Assembly: GCA_963777695.1 (NCBI GenBank)
Contig: CAVZRC010000004.1
Span: 496,001 to 560,000, forward strand
Origin: CAVZRC01 sp963777695
GTDB lineage: Bacteria > Planctomycetota > Planctomycetia > Isosphaerales > Isosphaeraceae
Direction: 5' to 3'
DNA length: 64,000 nucleotides
Positions 37,085 through 48,900 of the stretch are shown here, one piece after another (the first letter of the stretch is position 1; every line of letters starts with the position of its first letter). Below the pieces are notes generated by a model. That model was given only the letters and a program-made list of their open reading frames with translations, had not been told where the DNA came from and ran no database searches. The translations under genes and the position numbers were made by a program.

Positions 37085-38377
37085 TTATTTCTTCGGCGAC
37101 TCGCTCCACGTATGCGGCAGGATCGACAGGGCGTCGGCATCGGCCTCGGTCCGGTTGGCGGCGACGACGACCTCGGTGTAATCGGTCAGCCCATCCGCGG
37201 CGATCTCGGTGACGACGCCATCCGAGAGGCCAACGCGCACCTCCACCGGCCTGACCAACTCCCCCTGCCTGATCCAGAGGTACCCTCCGGGTTCGCCGGC
37301 GGAGGCATACGAACGGCCGGGGTCGCTGCCTGTCAACGCGCGCTTGCGGAGGGCCATCGCATACGTCGTGCGCGCCTCCGGGATCACGTCTTGCACGCGA
37401 GGCTGCCAGCGGAGTGCCGCATTGGGGACCAGCAAGACGCCACGCCGGACGCTCACCTCGAACTCGAGCCGTGCCGTCAAGTACGGCAGGAGGCGACCGG
37501 CGGAGTTATCCACCGAGACGACCACGGTGTAGGTCACGATGTTCTGGCTCATGCTCGCGTTCAATCGGATCTGCGAGACGGTCCCGTTGAATGTCTCGCG
37601 TGCGAGGGAGCTCACGGTGAACCGGACCCCCTGCCCTTCGTGGATCGAGCCGATATCCGTCTCGTTGACCGACGACCAGATCTCCAGTCGGTCGAGGTCC
37701 TTCGCGATCAGGAAGAGGCTCGGGGCATTCGGGCTGGCGACGACGGTCTGGCCCACATTGATCCGGCGGTCGAGGACGATCCCCTTCACGGGTGATCGGA
37801 TCGTGGTGTAGGCGAGGTTGACGGCGGCCTCCTCCAGGTCGGCTTTGGCGACGAGCAGGCTGCTCCGGCTCACGGTCAGGGCGGCCTTGGCCGACTCGAA
37901 ATCGGTCAGGCAGGCGTCGTATTGCTGCGGGGAGATGAGGACCGTCGCTCGGGCCTTGAGCTTGTTCGCACGGTCCATCTCGCGGTCGGCCTGGCGAAAC
38001 TTGACCTCGGCCTGCTCGATATCGGCCTCGGCCTTGGCGACACGGCCGCTCGCCTGGTCGAGGCGCGCCTGGTACAGCGCCGCGTCGAGCCGCGCGAGCA
38101 CCGTCCCTTGCTCGACCCGCGAGCCGTAGCTGACGGACTTGCTCGGGTCGCGCGGGTCGGGGGCGAAGCTCTCGATCCGGCCGGCCACCTGGGCGCCCAC
38201 GTCGACGAGCTCCCGGGGCTCGATCGTGCCGGTTGCATTGATCGTGGACCGCAAGTCGCCACGCTTGATCCGGGCGGTGCGATAAGACACGAGCCCGTTT
38301 TGCGCGTCGTTCCAGCACCAGACCCCGACGGCACCGCCGCTCCAGAGCAGGCCCAGCAATAAGAGTAGCTTTTTCAT
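37085..38377 (-). CDS. macA: MacA-like periplasmic adaptor (membrane-fusion) protein
   Basis: A 430-residue HlyD/RND-type adaptor. An N-terminal membrane anchor (LLLLLGLLWSGGAVGVWCW) is followed by the lipoyl half-motif RGDLRSTINATGTIEPRELVDVGAQVAGRI, a long alpha-hairpin (QARLDQASGRVAKAEADIEQAEVKFRQADREMDRANKL), the second lipoyl half YTTIRSPVKGIVLDRRINVGQTV and beta-barrel domain FNGTVSQIRLNASMSQNIVTYTVVVSVDN. It bridges MacB to an outer-membrane channel. It lies 24 bases after the peptide exporter and 24 bases before macB, an operon arrangement like pvdE-pvdR-pvdT. Confidence 0.92.
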   Translation of the reverse strand: MKKLLLLLGLLWSGGAVGVWCWNDAQNGLVSYRTARIKRGDLRSTINATGTIEPRELVDVGAQVAGRIESFAPDPRDPSKSVSYGSRVEQGTVLARLDAALYQARLDQASGRVAKAEADIEQAEVKFRQADREMDRANKLKARATVLISPQQYDACLTDFESAKAALTVSRSSLLVAKADLEEAAVNLAYTTIRSPVKGIVLDRRINVGQTVVASPNAPSLFLIAKDLDRLEIWSSVNETDIGSIHEGQGVRFTVSSLARETFNGTVSQIRLNASMSQNIVTYTVVVSVDNSAGRLLPYLTARLEFEVSVRRGVLLVPNAALRWQPRVQDVIPEARTTYAMALRKRALTGSDPGRSYASAGEPGGYLWIRQGELVRPVEVRVGLSDGVVTEIAADGLTDYTEVVVAANRTEADADALSILPHTWSESPKK

Positions 38378-38401
38378 CGATTCAAGCTCTTTCCGGGCCG
38401 C

Positions 38402-40038
38402 TCAGGCCCAAGCATCGCCCGCTCGCAGGGCCGACACCTCGAGGAGGCGACCGTCCTGGGGGCGAACGATACGGTCGGCGATGTCGAAATATCCCTCGTC
38501 GTGGCTGATGACCAGGAGCGCCTTGCCCTCGGCCCTCAGTTCAGGAAGCAACTTCTCATAAAAGAACTCTTTGAAATAGGAGTCCTGATTGGCGGCCCAT
38601 TCGTGGAGGATGAGGATCGGCCGGTCCTCGAGGCAGGCTCCGAGCAAGGCCAGCCGGCGCCGCTGCCCCTGCGAGAGGTCGGTCGTGGAGAACGAGCTGT
38701 CCCGCACCGAGACCTGGCCCGCCAGTGCGAGGGTTTCCAGCCCATCGCGGGCGCTCGCCTCGATCCCATCCCGGCCCAGCCCGCGGAGGTCGGGGAAGAG
38801 ATGGCCGTCGGCGAAGACGACCGAGACGAGCTGACGATACGCCTCGCGATCCTCGTCACCGAGATCCCGCCCGTCGAGCCGGAGGTTGCCCGACTCCGGC
38901 GCAGAGCCCCGAGATCAGCTTCACCAGGGTCGTCTTGCCGCTGCCGTTTCCCCCGGCCAGGATGACGATCTCTCCCCTCCGAAGGATCAGGTCGACGGGT
39001 CCGAGCACGAAGCCGGCGTCGTCGTGCCCGTCGCGATAGCCGAACCTCGCGGCTTCCAGGCTGGCCGAGTCGTGGAACGCCAACGTCCTCGACGGTGCAT
39101 CGGCCGCCTCATGGCGCCGTTCGAGGGCCGGGAGCAGTGCTTGAACCTTCAGGAGCGATGCTCGCGCCCGGCCCACGATCGGCAGCCAGGTGACGATCGT
39201 GTCGAGCGGCGTCATCAGGTACAGGACGACGAGGACGGCCGAGACCAGCGTCGGCCGCGAGATCGGCTCGAGGTGAGGGAAGGCGAAGAGCAGCACACCG
39301 ATGAAGCCGAAGAACGCGATCTGGCTCCCGCCTTCGGCGACCGCGAAGCGGCTGAGGCCGCGGACCATGTCGCGGCGAACGGAAGCCATGGTGGGCTCGA
39401 GCGACTCGGCGAGGTACGACGCACGGCGCCCGCGATGGAGCTTCAGCTCGCGGAACCCGTCGATCAGGGTGCGGAAATGGCCCACGAGGACATCTTGACG
39501 CTCCCGCGCCCGCCGGAGTTGCTCGACGCCGCTGGCCGAGAGGATCACGTAGGCCACAATCACCAGAGCCCCGAAGAACACCCCGCATATGAAGATAGAC
39601 GGTTATATCAATGCGATATATGCGATGGAGGCGATCACGATCGGGATGTTGATGCAGAGATGTGGGACGCCGACCATCGCATTGGCGATCAGGACAATGT
39701 CCTCGGTGAGCGCGGCCAGCAGGGCGGAGGTGTCGATCGTCTCGAATTCGCGCAGGGGCAGGTCCAGCGTGCGACGGACGATGTGCAGGCCGAGCTTCGC
39801 GACCGCCTCCTGCCCGAGCTTCACCATGCCGACCTGGCCGATGATCCGCGCCGCGGCCGACACGAGACAGAGCCCGGCGAAGGCCCACGCCGTGGCGGAG
39901 GATGCGGACGGTTCGCGCCAGCTCGCCCTGGATGATCGCGATGAGCGCGATGCCGGCCACGCCGCCCACCACTCCGGCGATCGCCGAGAGGATCACGATG
40001 CCCCGCGAAGACCGGAGCAAGAACTGCACGAGATTCAT
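38402..40038 (-). pseudogene. PvdE/SyrD-type cyclic-peptide ABC exporter, damaged
   Basis: A repaired protein would have about 545 residues, the family norm: six-helix membrane domain (FLLRSSRGIVILSAIAGVVGG ... MTPLDTIVTWLPIVGRARASL) followed by an ATPase with GGNGSGKTTLVKLISG (Walker A) and DLSQGQRRRLALLGACLEDRP. The family's signature EWAANQDSYFKEFFYEKLLPEL confirms the cyclic-peptide exporter type. Damage: a frameshift near 39899-39903, an in-frame TAA at 39603-39605 within a membrane helix, a frameshift near 38897-38905, and Walker B reading ILILHEWA where Asp is expected before Glu (codon at 38603-38605). The start ATG 40038 overlaps the thioesterase stop. As written it cannot hydrolyse ATP or span the membrane properly. 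It is either decayed or badly sequenced. Confidence 0.85.
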
Positions 40039-41081
40039 CGAGGATCGACCCCTTCCTTTGTGCTTTCGAGACGTTCGATCTCGGCGGAGACGATCTCGGC
40101 CAGCCTCTCGACGGCCGGAGGCCGCATGATCGTGTAGTGATCGCCGGCGATCGGATAGGTCGTGACGCCTCCGGAGACCAGGGAGTTCCAGCCCCGTGTT
40201 CGAGCACCCTCGAGGTCGTCCCGGCCGGATCCCGCCCGGACCAGGACGACGCGGCCGGAGTAGGTCCGCGGCCGGTAACCATCGAGGGCCAGACGGTTCG
40301 CCCGGAATACGTCGTGGAGTCGCCGCAGGCGCTCAGGCCCGATCTCGCGGGCCAGCTCGCGACCGACGACCGATTGCTCGATTGCCCCATGACCGATCGA
40401 TTGTGGATCGAAGGCAAAGAGCCCCTCGATTGCCGCGCGGGTCTCGCGACCCGAGGCCCGGACCAGGTCGGCCGCGAAGGCGAGCAGGCCCTCGCGTTCG
40501 TCGAGAGGATGCGGGGCACGCTCCGGCGCGGGCACCGAGCAATCGATCAGGAAGACCGTTGAACACCTCGTGACCCGCCGCGACGGGCTGAGCGGCCATC
40601 TCGAGGGCCACGATGCCACCCATCGACCAACCGCCGAGGAGATAAGGCCCATGGGGAAGCTCCTCGCGAAGGGCTTCGACGTAGCGGGATGCCATCCGCA
40701 CGAGGTCCGTCTCCGGTTTCTCTACATCGTCAAGGCCGGCGGCCTGGAGGCCCAGGACAGGGCGAGTGCCATCGAAAGAGCGGGCCAGATCGTTGTAGCA
40801 AAGGATGCCGCCGCCGATCGGATGCACGAGGACGAGCGGCCGGCCGGGACCCGACGCGCCAAGATCGACGAGCGTCGAACCGTCTCTTCGAGATGGCCGG
40901 CTCGCGAAGCCGGGCGGCGAGATCCTCGATCGTCGCGCCGAGGAGCAGGTCCGAGAGGGCCGGCGATCGTCCGAACCGCTCCTCGATCCGCGCCGCCAGC
41001 CGGACCGCCATCAGCGAGTGTCCGCCCAGGTCGAAGAAGTCATCCGTCACGCCGATCGGACGGACTTGCAGCAAGTCCTCG
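40035..41081 (-). CDS. NRPS terminal PCP and thioesterase domains (end of the last NRPS gene, frameshifted)
   Basis: The PCP has DDFFDLGGHSLMAVRLAARIEERFG with the phosphopantetheine serine. It is followed by a type I thioesterase with LVLVHPIGGGILCYNDLARSF, GPYLLGGWSMGGIVALEMA (GxSxG nucleophile) and a C-terminal IAGDHYTIMRPPAVERLAE (catalytic His). Frame changes occur near 41080 (one extra G), 40885-40900 and 40553 (one extra T). Together with the next three entries upstream this was most likely one protein of about 1980 residues (A3-PCP-C-A4-PCP-TE, 45974-40035). The TE should release the finished tetrapeptide, by hydrolysis or cyclisation. Confidence 0.88.
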
Positions 41082-42904
41082 CTCCATCTCGTCGTGAGGC
41101 AACACGACTTCTCGAACCATCGGGGATGCATCGGGCAGGGATTCGGACAGCGTCCGACGATCGACCTTGCCGGAGTGGGTCCGCCGCATTGCCTCCAGGA
41201 CCCGGAATTGCGACGGGATCATGGGGCGCGAGAGCCGGAGGCGGAGGAATCGTCGGATCTCGGCGATGGCGGGAATCTGCGCGGCGTCGCCAACGATGTA
41301 GGCGATGAGGCGATGGCCGTCGGCACCATCTTCCCGGGCGACGACCGCGGACTCGCGAACCCCGGGGCAGAGGGCGATGGCGGCCTCGACCTCGCCGAGA
41401 TCGATGCGGAAGCCCCGCACCTTCACCTGGCCGTCGCGGCGACCCAGCAGCTCCAGCACGCCCCCTTCTCGCCATCGGGCGCGGTCGCCGGTCGCATACA
41501 TCCGCGAGCCGGGGCCGCCCAGGGGGTCGGGCAGGAATCGCTCGGCCGTCTGACCGGGGCTATCGACGTAGCCCCGCGCCACACCGACCCCGCCGATGAA
41601 CAGCTCGCCGACCACGCCCGTGGGTACCAGCTCGCCCCGCCCGTCCAGGACGTAGGCTCGCACCCCGGGCAGGGGCCGGCCGATCGGCACCGGCCCCTCG
41701 TCGCTCGAGGCGATCCAGGGTCCCTCGAAATACGTGCTGTCGATGCTCGTCTCGGTCAAGCCGTAACTGTTAAGCACGCGGCCCGCGCGTCCCACCAGCG
41801 AATGCAGACGACGGTACAGGCCGCTGTGAAGCGTGTCCGAGCCCACGGCCAGCAGCCGGAGCCCGGCCAGGTCGCCGCCGGTCCGCTCGAGGTGAGCGGC
41901 CAGGGGCTCGGCCAGGGCGGGGACGAGCTCGAGGCACTCGATGCGCTCGCGGCGGATCAGCTCCGCGAGCGCCTCCGGGTCGAGGAGGACCTGGGGAGGG
42001 CAAGCGATGAGCGTACCCCCCGTGGTCAAGGCGCGGACCCAGTCGCCGGTGAACACGTCGAAGGCGAAGCCGGCGGACTGGAGGTGTCGGAGCGGCGGCC
42101 GGCGGAGATCGTAGGCGTCCTCCCAGGCGGAGGCGATGTCGAGCAGACCGCGATGAGGGACGAGCACGCCCTTGGGACGCCCGGTGGTGCCCGAGGTGAA
42201 GACGACATACGCGAGGTTTTCGTCGCAGACGACGGCTGCCGGATTCAGAGGGTTTTCCGCCGCGATGGTATCCCCTTCGGCGTCGAGATCGATCCTCAGC
42301 GCCGCGGTCTGGGGGGCCCGGCGTTGCGTCCCTTGCTCGACGATCACGATGGGCACGCTGGCGGCGTCGAGCATGTCCGCGAGCCGCGCCCGCGGCATCG
42401 AGGGCTCGAGGGGCACATACGCGCCACCGGCCTTCAGCACGCCGAGCACGGCGACGATCCGGTGGATCGGATCGTCGAGGACGAGGCCGACCCGGACCTC
42501 GGGCCCGAGGCCCCGGGCGCGGAGGTAATGGGCCAGTCGATTTGCACGCGCGTTCAATTCGCCATACGTCAGACTCTCCCGGCCCGCGATCAGGGCCAAG
42601 GCGTCGCGACTGGCCTCGGCCTGCGCCTCGAAGCGGCCGTGGATGCCCGATCGCTCCGTCCGATCGAGTCGATGCGGCAGGTCGCCCGCGCCCGTTCGCG
42701 TGCGACTCCACGCCGCGACCTGCAGGCGTTCGTCTCCGGACAGCAACGGTAGCTCGGATAGCCGCCGCTCCGGGTCGGCGACCAGGCCCTCGAGCAGTCT
42801 CAGATAATGGCGCGAGAATCGTTCGATCGTCGGGGCGTCGAACAGCTCGGTATTGAACTCGATCGAGCCGAGGAAGCCCTCGGGCGAATCGGCGAATCCC
42901 AGGG
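41040..42904 (-). CDS. NRPS adenylation domain A4 (Orn-like code)
   Basis: Continuous open frame holding the C-terminal end of the preceding condensation domain (FLGSIEFNTELFDAPTIERF) and a complete adenylation domain: LTYGELNARANRLA, YVVFTSGTTGRPKGV, FAFDVFTGDWVRAL, NSYGLTETSIDSTYF, MYATGDRARW, GRRDGQVKVRGFRIDLGEVEA and the catalytic lysine in RRTHSGKVDRRTL. The binding-pocket residues read by alignment to GrsA are D-V-G-E-L-V-S-I-D, close to the known ornithine code DVGEIGSID. It is strongly similar to A1 (52.5-51.2 kb). The frame ends in an apparent frameshift just before the PCP (near 41080). Confidence 0.88.
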
Positions 42905-44154
42905 GCGAGGTCGAATTTTGCCGTGCCGGTCCCCTGGTCGGCATTGAAGGGGGAGAGGGTCAGCTCGGTCGGGACCACGTCGGGAAAGGCATTGTTCTGG
43001 AGGACGAACATCACCTGGAAGAGGGGAGAACGCCCGGCATCTCGGTCGGGGCCGAGGGCGGGGATGAGGACCTCCAGCGGGATCTCCTGGTGCTGGAATG
43101 CCTCCAGGGCGGTCTCTCGCACCCGGGCGAGGAATTCGCGCGCCGGAGGGATTCCCCGAGAGGTCCGCGCGGAGCGCGAGCATGTTGACGAAGTACCCGA
43201 TCAACGGCTCGGCTTCCGGTCGAGTCCGGTTGGCGACCGGCGACCCGACGGCGAAGTCGTCCTGTCCGCTCCATCGGCCCAGGAGGACCTGGAAGGCCGC
43301 CAGCAGCGTCATGAACAGCGTGACGCCCTCGCGCCGGCAGAGGGCGCGGACCGACTCGGAGAGTTCCGGATCGATGACCACCGGGATCATGGCCCCGCGC
43401 GGGCTCCGGATCGGCGGCCGTGGCCGATCCGCGGGCAGCTCCAGGGGTGGCACGCCCGAGAGCCGTCGCCTCCAGCTTTCGATCGCGGTCGTCCACGCGC
43501 CGTTTCGGAGCTGCTCGCGCTGCCAGAGCGCGAAGTCGGCGTACTGGATCGACGGCTCGGGCAGCGGCGAGGGGAGGCCCTGGCGATCGGCCTCGTAGAG
43601 CGCCGCCAGCTCGCCGGCGACGACGCCGAAGGACCAGCCGTCGGTGATGAGGTGGTGCATCGTCAGCAGCGCGACCTGTTCGCCCTCTGCCAGCCGGAGC
43701 AGGCTGACGCAAATGAGGGGTCCGCTGGCCAGGTCGAACGGTCGACGGGAATCGTCGATCGCCCGGCGACGGGCCTCGGCCTCCCGGTCCGCGAGCCGTA
43801 AGGTGGTCAGGTCCACGACTTGCAGGGCGATCCGGAGTTCCGGGAAGATCTCCTGATGCGGCGTGCCGCCGATTGCGACGAAGGTCGTGCGGAGCGACTC
43901 ATGACGGCGGACCAGCTCGTCGAGGCTCCGCTCGAGCGCGCCCAGGTCAAGCGGTCCCGCGATCCTCACCGCCGCCGTGACGTTGAAGGTCGGCTGCCCC
44001 GGCGCGAGCTGATCGAGGAACCAGAGGGCCTCCTGGGAGAAGGAGAGCGGCCGGGGACCGGCGCCGTCGATTGTTCTTATCGAGGCAGCCTCAGATCGCG
44101 CGGCACCGCGCCGAAGAGCCTCGACCCGCTCGGCCAGTCCGGCGACCGTCGGGC
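42905..44154 (-). CDS. NRPS condensation domain (LCL type) between A3-PCP and A4
   Basis: Spread over two frames. The first gives LSFSQEALWFLDQLAPGQPTF, MHHLITDGWSFGVVAGELAAL (HHxxxDG active site intact) and SVRALCRREGVTLFMTLLAAF through MLALRADLSGNPS. The second resumes with ARVRETALEAFQHQEIPLEVL and QVMFVLQNNAFPDVVP. Breaks lie near 44149-44154 (one extra base), near 43148-43152, and at the CCCC run near 42901-42906, where one C too many shifts the frame. The domain would join the A3 amino acid chain to the A4 residue. The motif type is that of L-donor, L-acceptor condensation. Confidence 0.85.
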
Positions 44155-45974
44155 GCATCGAAGAGGGCGCGGAGGGGGATCTCGACGCCCGTCGCATCGC
44201 GGATCCGCGAGATGACCTGGGTCGCCAGCAGCGAGTGGCCGCCGAGGTCGAAAAAGTTATCGAGGGCGCCGACCCGCTCCAGTCGCAACACCGCCTTCCA
44301 GGCCGACGCCACATCTTCCTCGGCCGGCCCACGAGGGGCCACGAACGCGGCATCCGGGCGCGTCGGCCCACGCTCGGGATCGGGCAGTGCCTCTCGATCG
44401 ACCTTGCCGTTGGGCGTCAGCGGGAAGCGATCCAGCACCATGAATGCCGATGGGATCATAGGTTCGGTGAGCGAGCCCTTGAGGAATCGGCGCAGTTCGG
44501 CGTCGTCCGGTGGAGTCCGTCCCTCCGGGATCGTCACATAGGCGACCAGGCGGCGGTCGTCGGGCCCGTGCTCGCGTGGGACGACCGCGGACTCGCGCAC
44601 CGAGGGGTGGCGCACGAGGGCCTCCTCGATCTCGGCCGGCTCGATCCGGTACCCGCGGATCTTGACCTGGCGATCCACCCGGCCGAGGTATTCGAGGTTG
44701 CCGTCGGACTGCCATCGGGCGAGGTCCCCGGTGCGGTAGAGGCGCCGGCCCGGCTCCGGGGCGAACGGGTCGGGGATGAACCGTTCGGCGGTCAAGGCGG
44801 GCCTGCGGAGATATCCCCGCGCCACTCCGGCACCGCCGATGTACAGCTCGCCCGCGACGCCGGTGGGCACCGGTTCGAGATCCTCGTTCAGGACATAGAG
44901 GCGCGTGTTGGCGATCGGCCGCCCGATCGGGATCGGGCTCGAGATCGGCCGGTCGGTCGGCACGCGATAGACGCAGCAGCCGACGACCGTCTCGGTCGGC
45001 CCGTACTCGTTGATCAAGACGGTCTCGGGCGCGTGGCGCCGCCAGAAGGCGACGTGCTCGGGCGTCAGTGCCTCGCCGCCGATCACGAAGGCACGGGTCC
45101 GGCCGCCGGCCTCGCCGGGATCCAGTTGATCGCCGAGCCATCGGAGATGCGCGGGAGTGATCTTGACCAGGCTGTAGTCCCGCGACCGTCGGAGTGCCTC
45201 GCCCAGTTGCTCGACGCCCAGGTCGTCGTCGAGCATGCCGACGCGACGGCCCGCGACCAATGGTGCGAGCAAGGCGGTGATCGTCAGGTCGAACGAGATC
45301 GACGAATGGACCGGCGCCCCTTGTCCCTCATGGACGGCGTAGGCCCGCGTGCACCAGGCCAGGTAGTTTGCCAGGCCGAGGTGAGGAATCATGGCCCCCT
45401 TGGGCCGGCCTGTCGATCCCGACGTGTAGATGACGTAGGCGAGGTTGTGAAGCCCCGCGCCACCGGGGAGGTTCCCGTCCGATTCGTCGGCGATCGTCGC
45501 CCAGTCGCGATCGAGACAGACGACCTGGGCCGACGAGGCGGGGAGCCGTCCGACTAAATCCTGCTCCGTGAGGAGGACCGAGGGCCGGGCGTCATCGAGC
45601 ATGAAGGACAGCCGATCGACCGGATAGGCCGGGTCCATCGGCACGTAGGCGCCCCCCGCCTTGAGCACCGCCAGCAGCCCCACGACCATGGCCGACGACC
45701 GGCCGGCGCACAGGCCGACCAGCGTCTCGGGGCCGACTCCCAGGCTGCGAAGGTGACGGGCCAGTTGGTTGGCCCTGGCGTTAAGCTCGGCGTAGGTGAG
45801 CGGTTCGGCGGCACAGGTCAGGGCGATGGCCTCGGGCGTCCGCTCCGCATGAATCTCGATCCAGCGAGGAACGCACCTCAACTTCGCTCGGGGTCGGCGG
45901 GATACCTCGTGGGCTTGACGCGGCATCAACTTTTCGGGAGAACGAGCGACGGGTGAACGGGTTGCACTATTCAT
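44091..45974 (-). CDS. NRPS module start: adenylation domain A3 (Asn-like code) and PCP
   Basis: Start ATG 45974 lies behind GGAGG and overlaps the end of the upstream NRPS gene by eight bases. The domain has LTYAELNARANQLARHL, YVIYTSGSTGRPKGAMI, SISFDLTITALLAPL, NEYGPTETVVGCCVY, YRTGDLARW, GRVDRQVKIRGYRIEPAEIEE and PLTPNGKVDREAL, followed by the PCP NFFDLGGHSLLATQVI. Pocket residues read D-L-T-K-V-G-E-V-G, close to the asparagine code DLTKLGEVG. Sense sequence ends near 44154, where the frame shifts into the condensation domain. It is the first part of the A3-PCP-C-A4-PCP-TE protein. Confidence 0.9.
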   Translation of the reverse strand: MNSATRSPVARSPEKLMPRQAHEVSRRPRAKLRCVPRWIEIHAERTPEAIALTCAAEPLTYAELNARANQLARHLRSLGVGPETLVGLCAGRSSAMVVGLLAVLKAGGAYVPMDPAYPVDRLSFMLDDARPSVLLTEQDLVGRLPASSAQVVCLDRDWATIADESDGNLPGGAGLHNLAYVIYTSGSTGRPKGAMIPHLGLANYLAWCTRAYAVHEGQGAPVHSSISFDLTITALLAPLVAGRRVGMLDDDLGVEQLGEALRRSRDYSLVKITPAHLRWLGDQLDPGEAGGRTRAFVIGGEALTPEHVAFWRRHAPETVLINEYGPTETVVGCCVYRVPTDRPISSPIPIGRPIANTRLYVLNEDLEPVPTGVAGELYIGGAGVARGYLRRPALTAERFIPDPFAPEPGRRLYRTGDLARWQSDGNLEYLGRVDRQVKIRGYRIEPAEIEEALVRHPSVRESAVVPREHGPDDRRLVAYVTIPEGRTPPDDAELRRFLKGSLTEPMIPSAFMVLDRFPLTPNGKVDREALPDPERGPTRPDAAFVAPRGPAEEDVASAWKAVLRLERVGALDNFFDLGGHSLLATQVISRIRDATGVEIPLRALFDAPDGRRTGRAGRGSSARCRAI

Positions 45975-48900
45975 GGGTCGCGACCTCCAGGGAGGAGATT
46001 TCGTAAAGCGAGGAGTGCGCGTCGTCGTCCGGCTCATCGAAGGTCAAGGCGAAGTCGTCGATCGCCGCGTCGTTCCATCCCACGAGCAGTTGATTCCGTT
46101 CATCCGGAGTGAGCAAGCTCAGCGCGCCGATCGGCCGATCGGGATGGGCGATGATCTCACCGAGCAGGATCTGGTAGTGGGCCAGCATGCGATCCACGGT
46201 CGCGGCGTCGAAGAGGTCGGTGCGATACTCCATCGTGAGTCGCAGGCCCTCCGAGACCTCCCAGGCGAAGAGGGTCAGGTCGAATTTTGCGGTCCGGCTT
46301 GGGAGTTCGATCGGAGTCAGGAGGAGCCCCGGCGTTCGCAATGCCGGCATCGGGGCATTCTGGAGGGCGAACATCACCTGGAAGACCGGGGTGCGGCTTG
46401 CGTTGCGATCGGGATGAACGAGGGTCACCAGCCTGTCGAAGGGAACGTCCTGATGGGCATAGGCATCCATCGCCGTCCGGCGGACGCGACGGAGCAACTC
46501 GCGGAACCCGGGATTGCCCGAGAGGTCGCCGCGCATAACGAGGGTGTTGACGAATAAGCCGATCAGGCCCTCCAGCTCGGTGCGAGCACGCCCGGCGATC
46601 GGTGATCCGACCGCGATGTCCACCTGGCCCGAGTGACGGTGCAAGAGCACCTGGAACGCGGCCAGGAGCGTCACGTACAGGGTCGCGCCCTCGCGTCGCC
46701 CGAGGGTCCGCACCGCGTCGAGGGTGCCCTTCGGCACGATCGCCGATCGTTCGCCGCCCCGATGGCCGGCGACGGCCAGGCGGGGCCGGTCCGTGGGCAG
46801 CTCGAGATCGGGCAGGCTCGCGAGCTGGTTTCGCCAGTAACCGAGCTGCGCCTCCAGCGCCGGTCCCTGGAGCCAGTCCCGCTGCCAGACTGCGTAATCG
46901 ACGTACTGGACCGGCAGCTCGGGGAGCGGAGACGGCCCGCCCAGTCGGAACGCCTCGTAGAGCGCCGAGACCTCACGGATCAGGATGCCGATCGACCAGC
47001 CGTCGGAGATCGCGTGATGCATCGTCACCGTCGCGATGTGCTCGCGCTCGCCCAGTCGCAGCAATCCGGCGCGGATGAGCGGCCCTCGCGCCATGTCGAA
47101 CGGCCGTTCCGCCTCTTCGCGGATGCGGCACAGGGCATGCGCCTTGCGCTCATCCGCGGGGAGGCTGCTGAGGTTCTCCACGGCCATCGACAATTCGAGC
47201 CTGTCCGCGACGACCTGGTGCGGAACCCCATCGACGGAGACCAGTGTCGTCCGCAAGGTCTCATGCCGGCGTACGACCTCGTTGATGGCCCGTTCGAGTG
47301 CCATCGTGTCGAGGTCGCCCACGAGTTTGGCGGCGGCCGGAAGATGATAGGCCGCTCGGCCCGGCTCCAGTTGATCGAGGAACCAGAGCCGCTGCTGCGC
47401 GAACGAAGCCGGTCGCGGAGCCTCGCACGAGAGCCGTGCGATCGTCGGTGCCTGGGACGCGGCCCCATTCGCCATGGCGTCCTCGACGACGCGCGCCAGC
47501 CGCGAAACCGTCGGTTCTTCGAGGAAACCCTTCAGGGATGCCTCGACATCGAACGCGTGACGGAGCCGCGCCAGGAGCTGGACGGCCAGGAGCGAGTGGC
47601 CTCCCCGCTCGAAGAAATTGTCGTGGACACCCGCCGGTCCGCCGCCGAGCAGCTCGGCCCAGATCTCGGCGATGGCCTGTTCGATCGGCCCTCGAGGCGA
47701 CACGAAATCGGCACCCGGAGAGAGATTTGACCGACCGGTGTCGGCGAGTGCCAGGCGGTCGACCTTGCCGTTGGGCGTCATCGGCAAGACGTCCAGGGTC
47801 GCGAAGGTCGAGGGGATCATGTATTCGGGGAGCTGGCACCGGAGCCATCGTCGCAACTCGGACGCGGTGGGCGGATTCGTTGCGATGCGAGGGACGATGT
47901 ACGCCGCCAGGCTCATCTCCTCGCTGGAATCCGGGCGGGCCACGACGACCACATCGCGGACCTCGGGGTGTCGGCCCAGCGCCGCCTCGACCTCGCCGAG
48001 CTCGACGCGGAACCCGCGGATCTTGACCTGATGATCGATGCGTCCCAGGCATTCGAGCGTCCCGTCGTGCCGCCATCGCGCGAGGTCTCCGGTCCGGTAG
48101 AGCCGACCGCCGGGCTCCGTCCCGTACGGGTCGGGGATGAACCGCTCGGCCGTCAGGTCGGGGCGATCCCGATAGCCGCGAGCCAGCCCGGCGCCGCCGA
48201 TGCAGAGCTCGCCGGTCACGCCGACCGGGACGGCCCGGAGCCGCTTGTCGAGCACGTGGAAAGACGTTTTGGCAATCGGCCGCCCGATCGAGATCGGGCC
48301 AGGACCCGGCTCGACCCGCCACGCCGACGACCACACGGTCGTCTCGGTCGGACCGTAGAGGTTCCAGAGCACGGCCCCCTCGTCGCTCAGACGATCGGCC
48401 AGCGCACGGGGGAGCGCCTCGCCGCCGCAGAGCATCGTGAGCGTCGGCTTGCCGCTCCAGCCCGCTTCCAGCAGCGATCGCCACGTGGCCGGCGTCGCCT
48501 GGAGGAAGGTCGCCCGCGATTCGTCGAGCCGAGCGGCGAGTCGGCTCGCGTCGGCGGCCACTTCGCGGTCGATCAACTCGACCTGGCCGCCGACAATCAA
48601 CGGGAGCAAGAGCTCGAGCGCCGCGATTTCGAACGAGAGGGTCGTCACGGCCAGCAGCGTGTCCCGCTCTCCGATCGAGAGCAGGCCGGGCATCGACTGG
48701 AGCAAGTTGTCGAGCGCGCCGTGACTGACCTGGACGCCCTTGGGCCTGCCGGTCGATCCGGACGTGTAGATGACATAGGCAAGGTTTACCTCGGATGCCC
48801 CCCCATCGACATTCGCGTCGTTTTCGATCGCCGGCCAATCGCCGTCGAGCCGCACGACGCGTGCATCGCAATCCGGCAGGTCGCCGCGCAGGTCATGATC

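Noticed and set aside
40689..42752. 687-codon plus-strand open frame
   Set aside because: Antisense to the A4 and thioesterase coding sequence; composition is typical of shadow frames.
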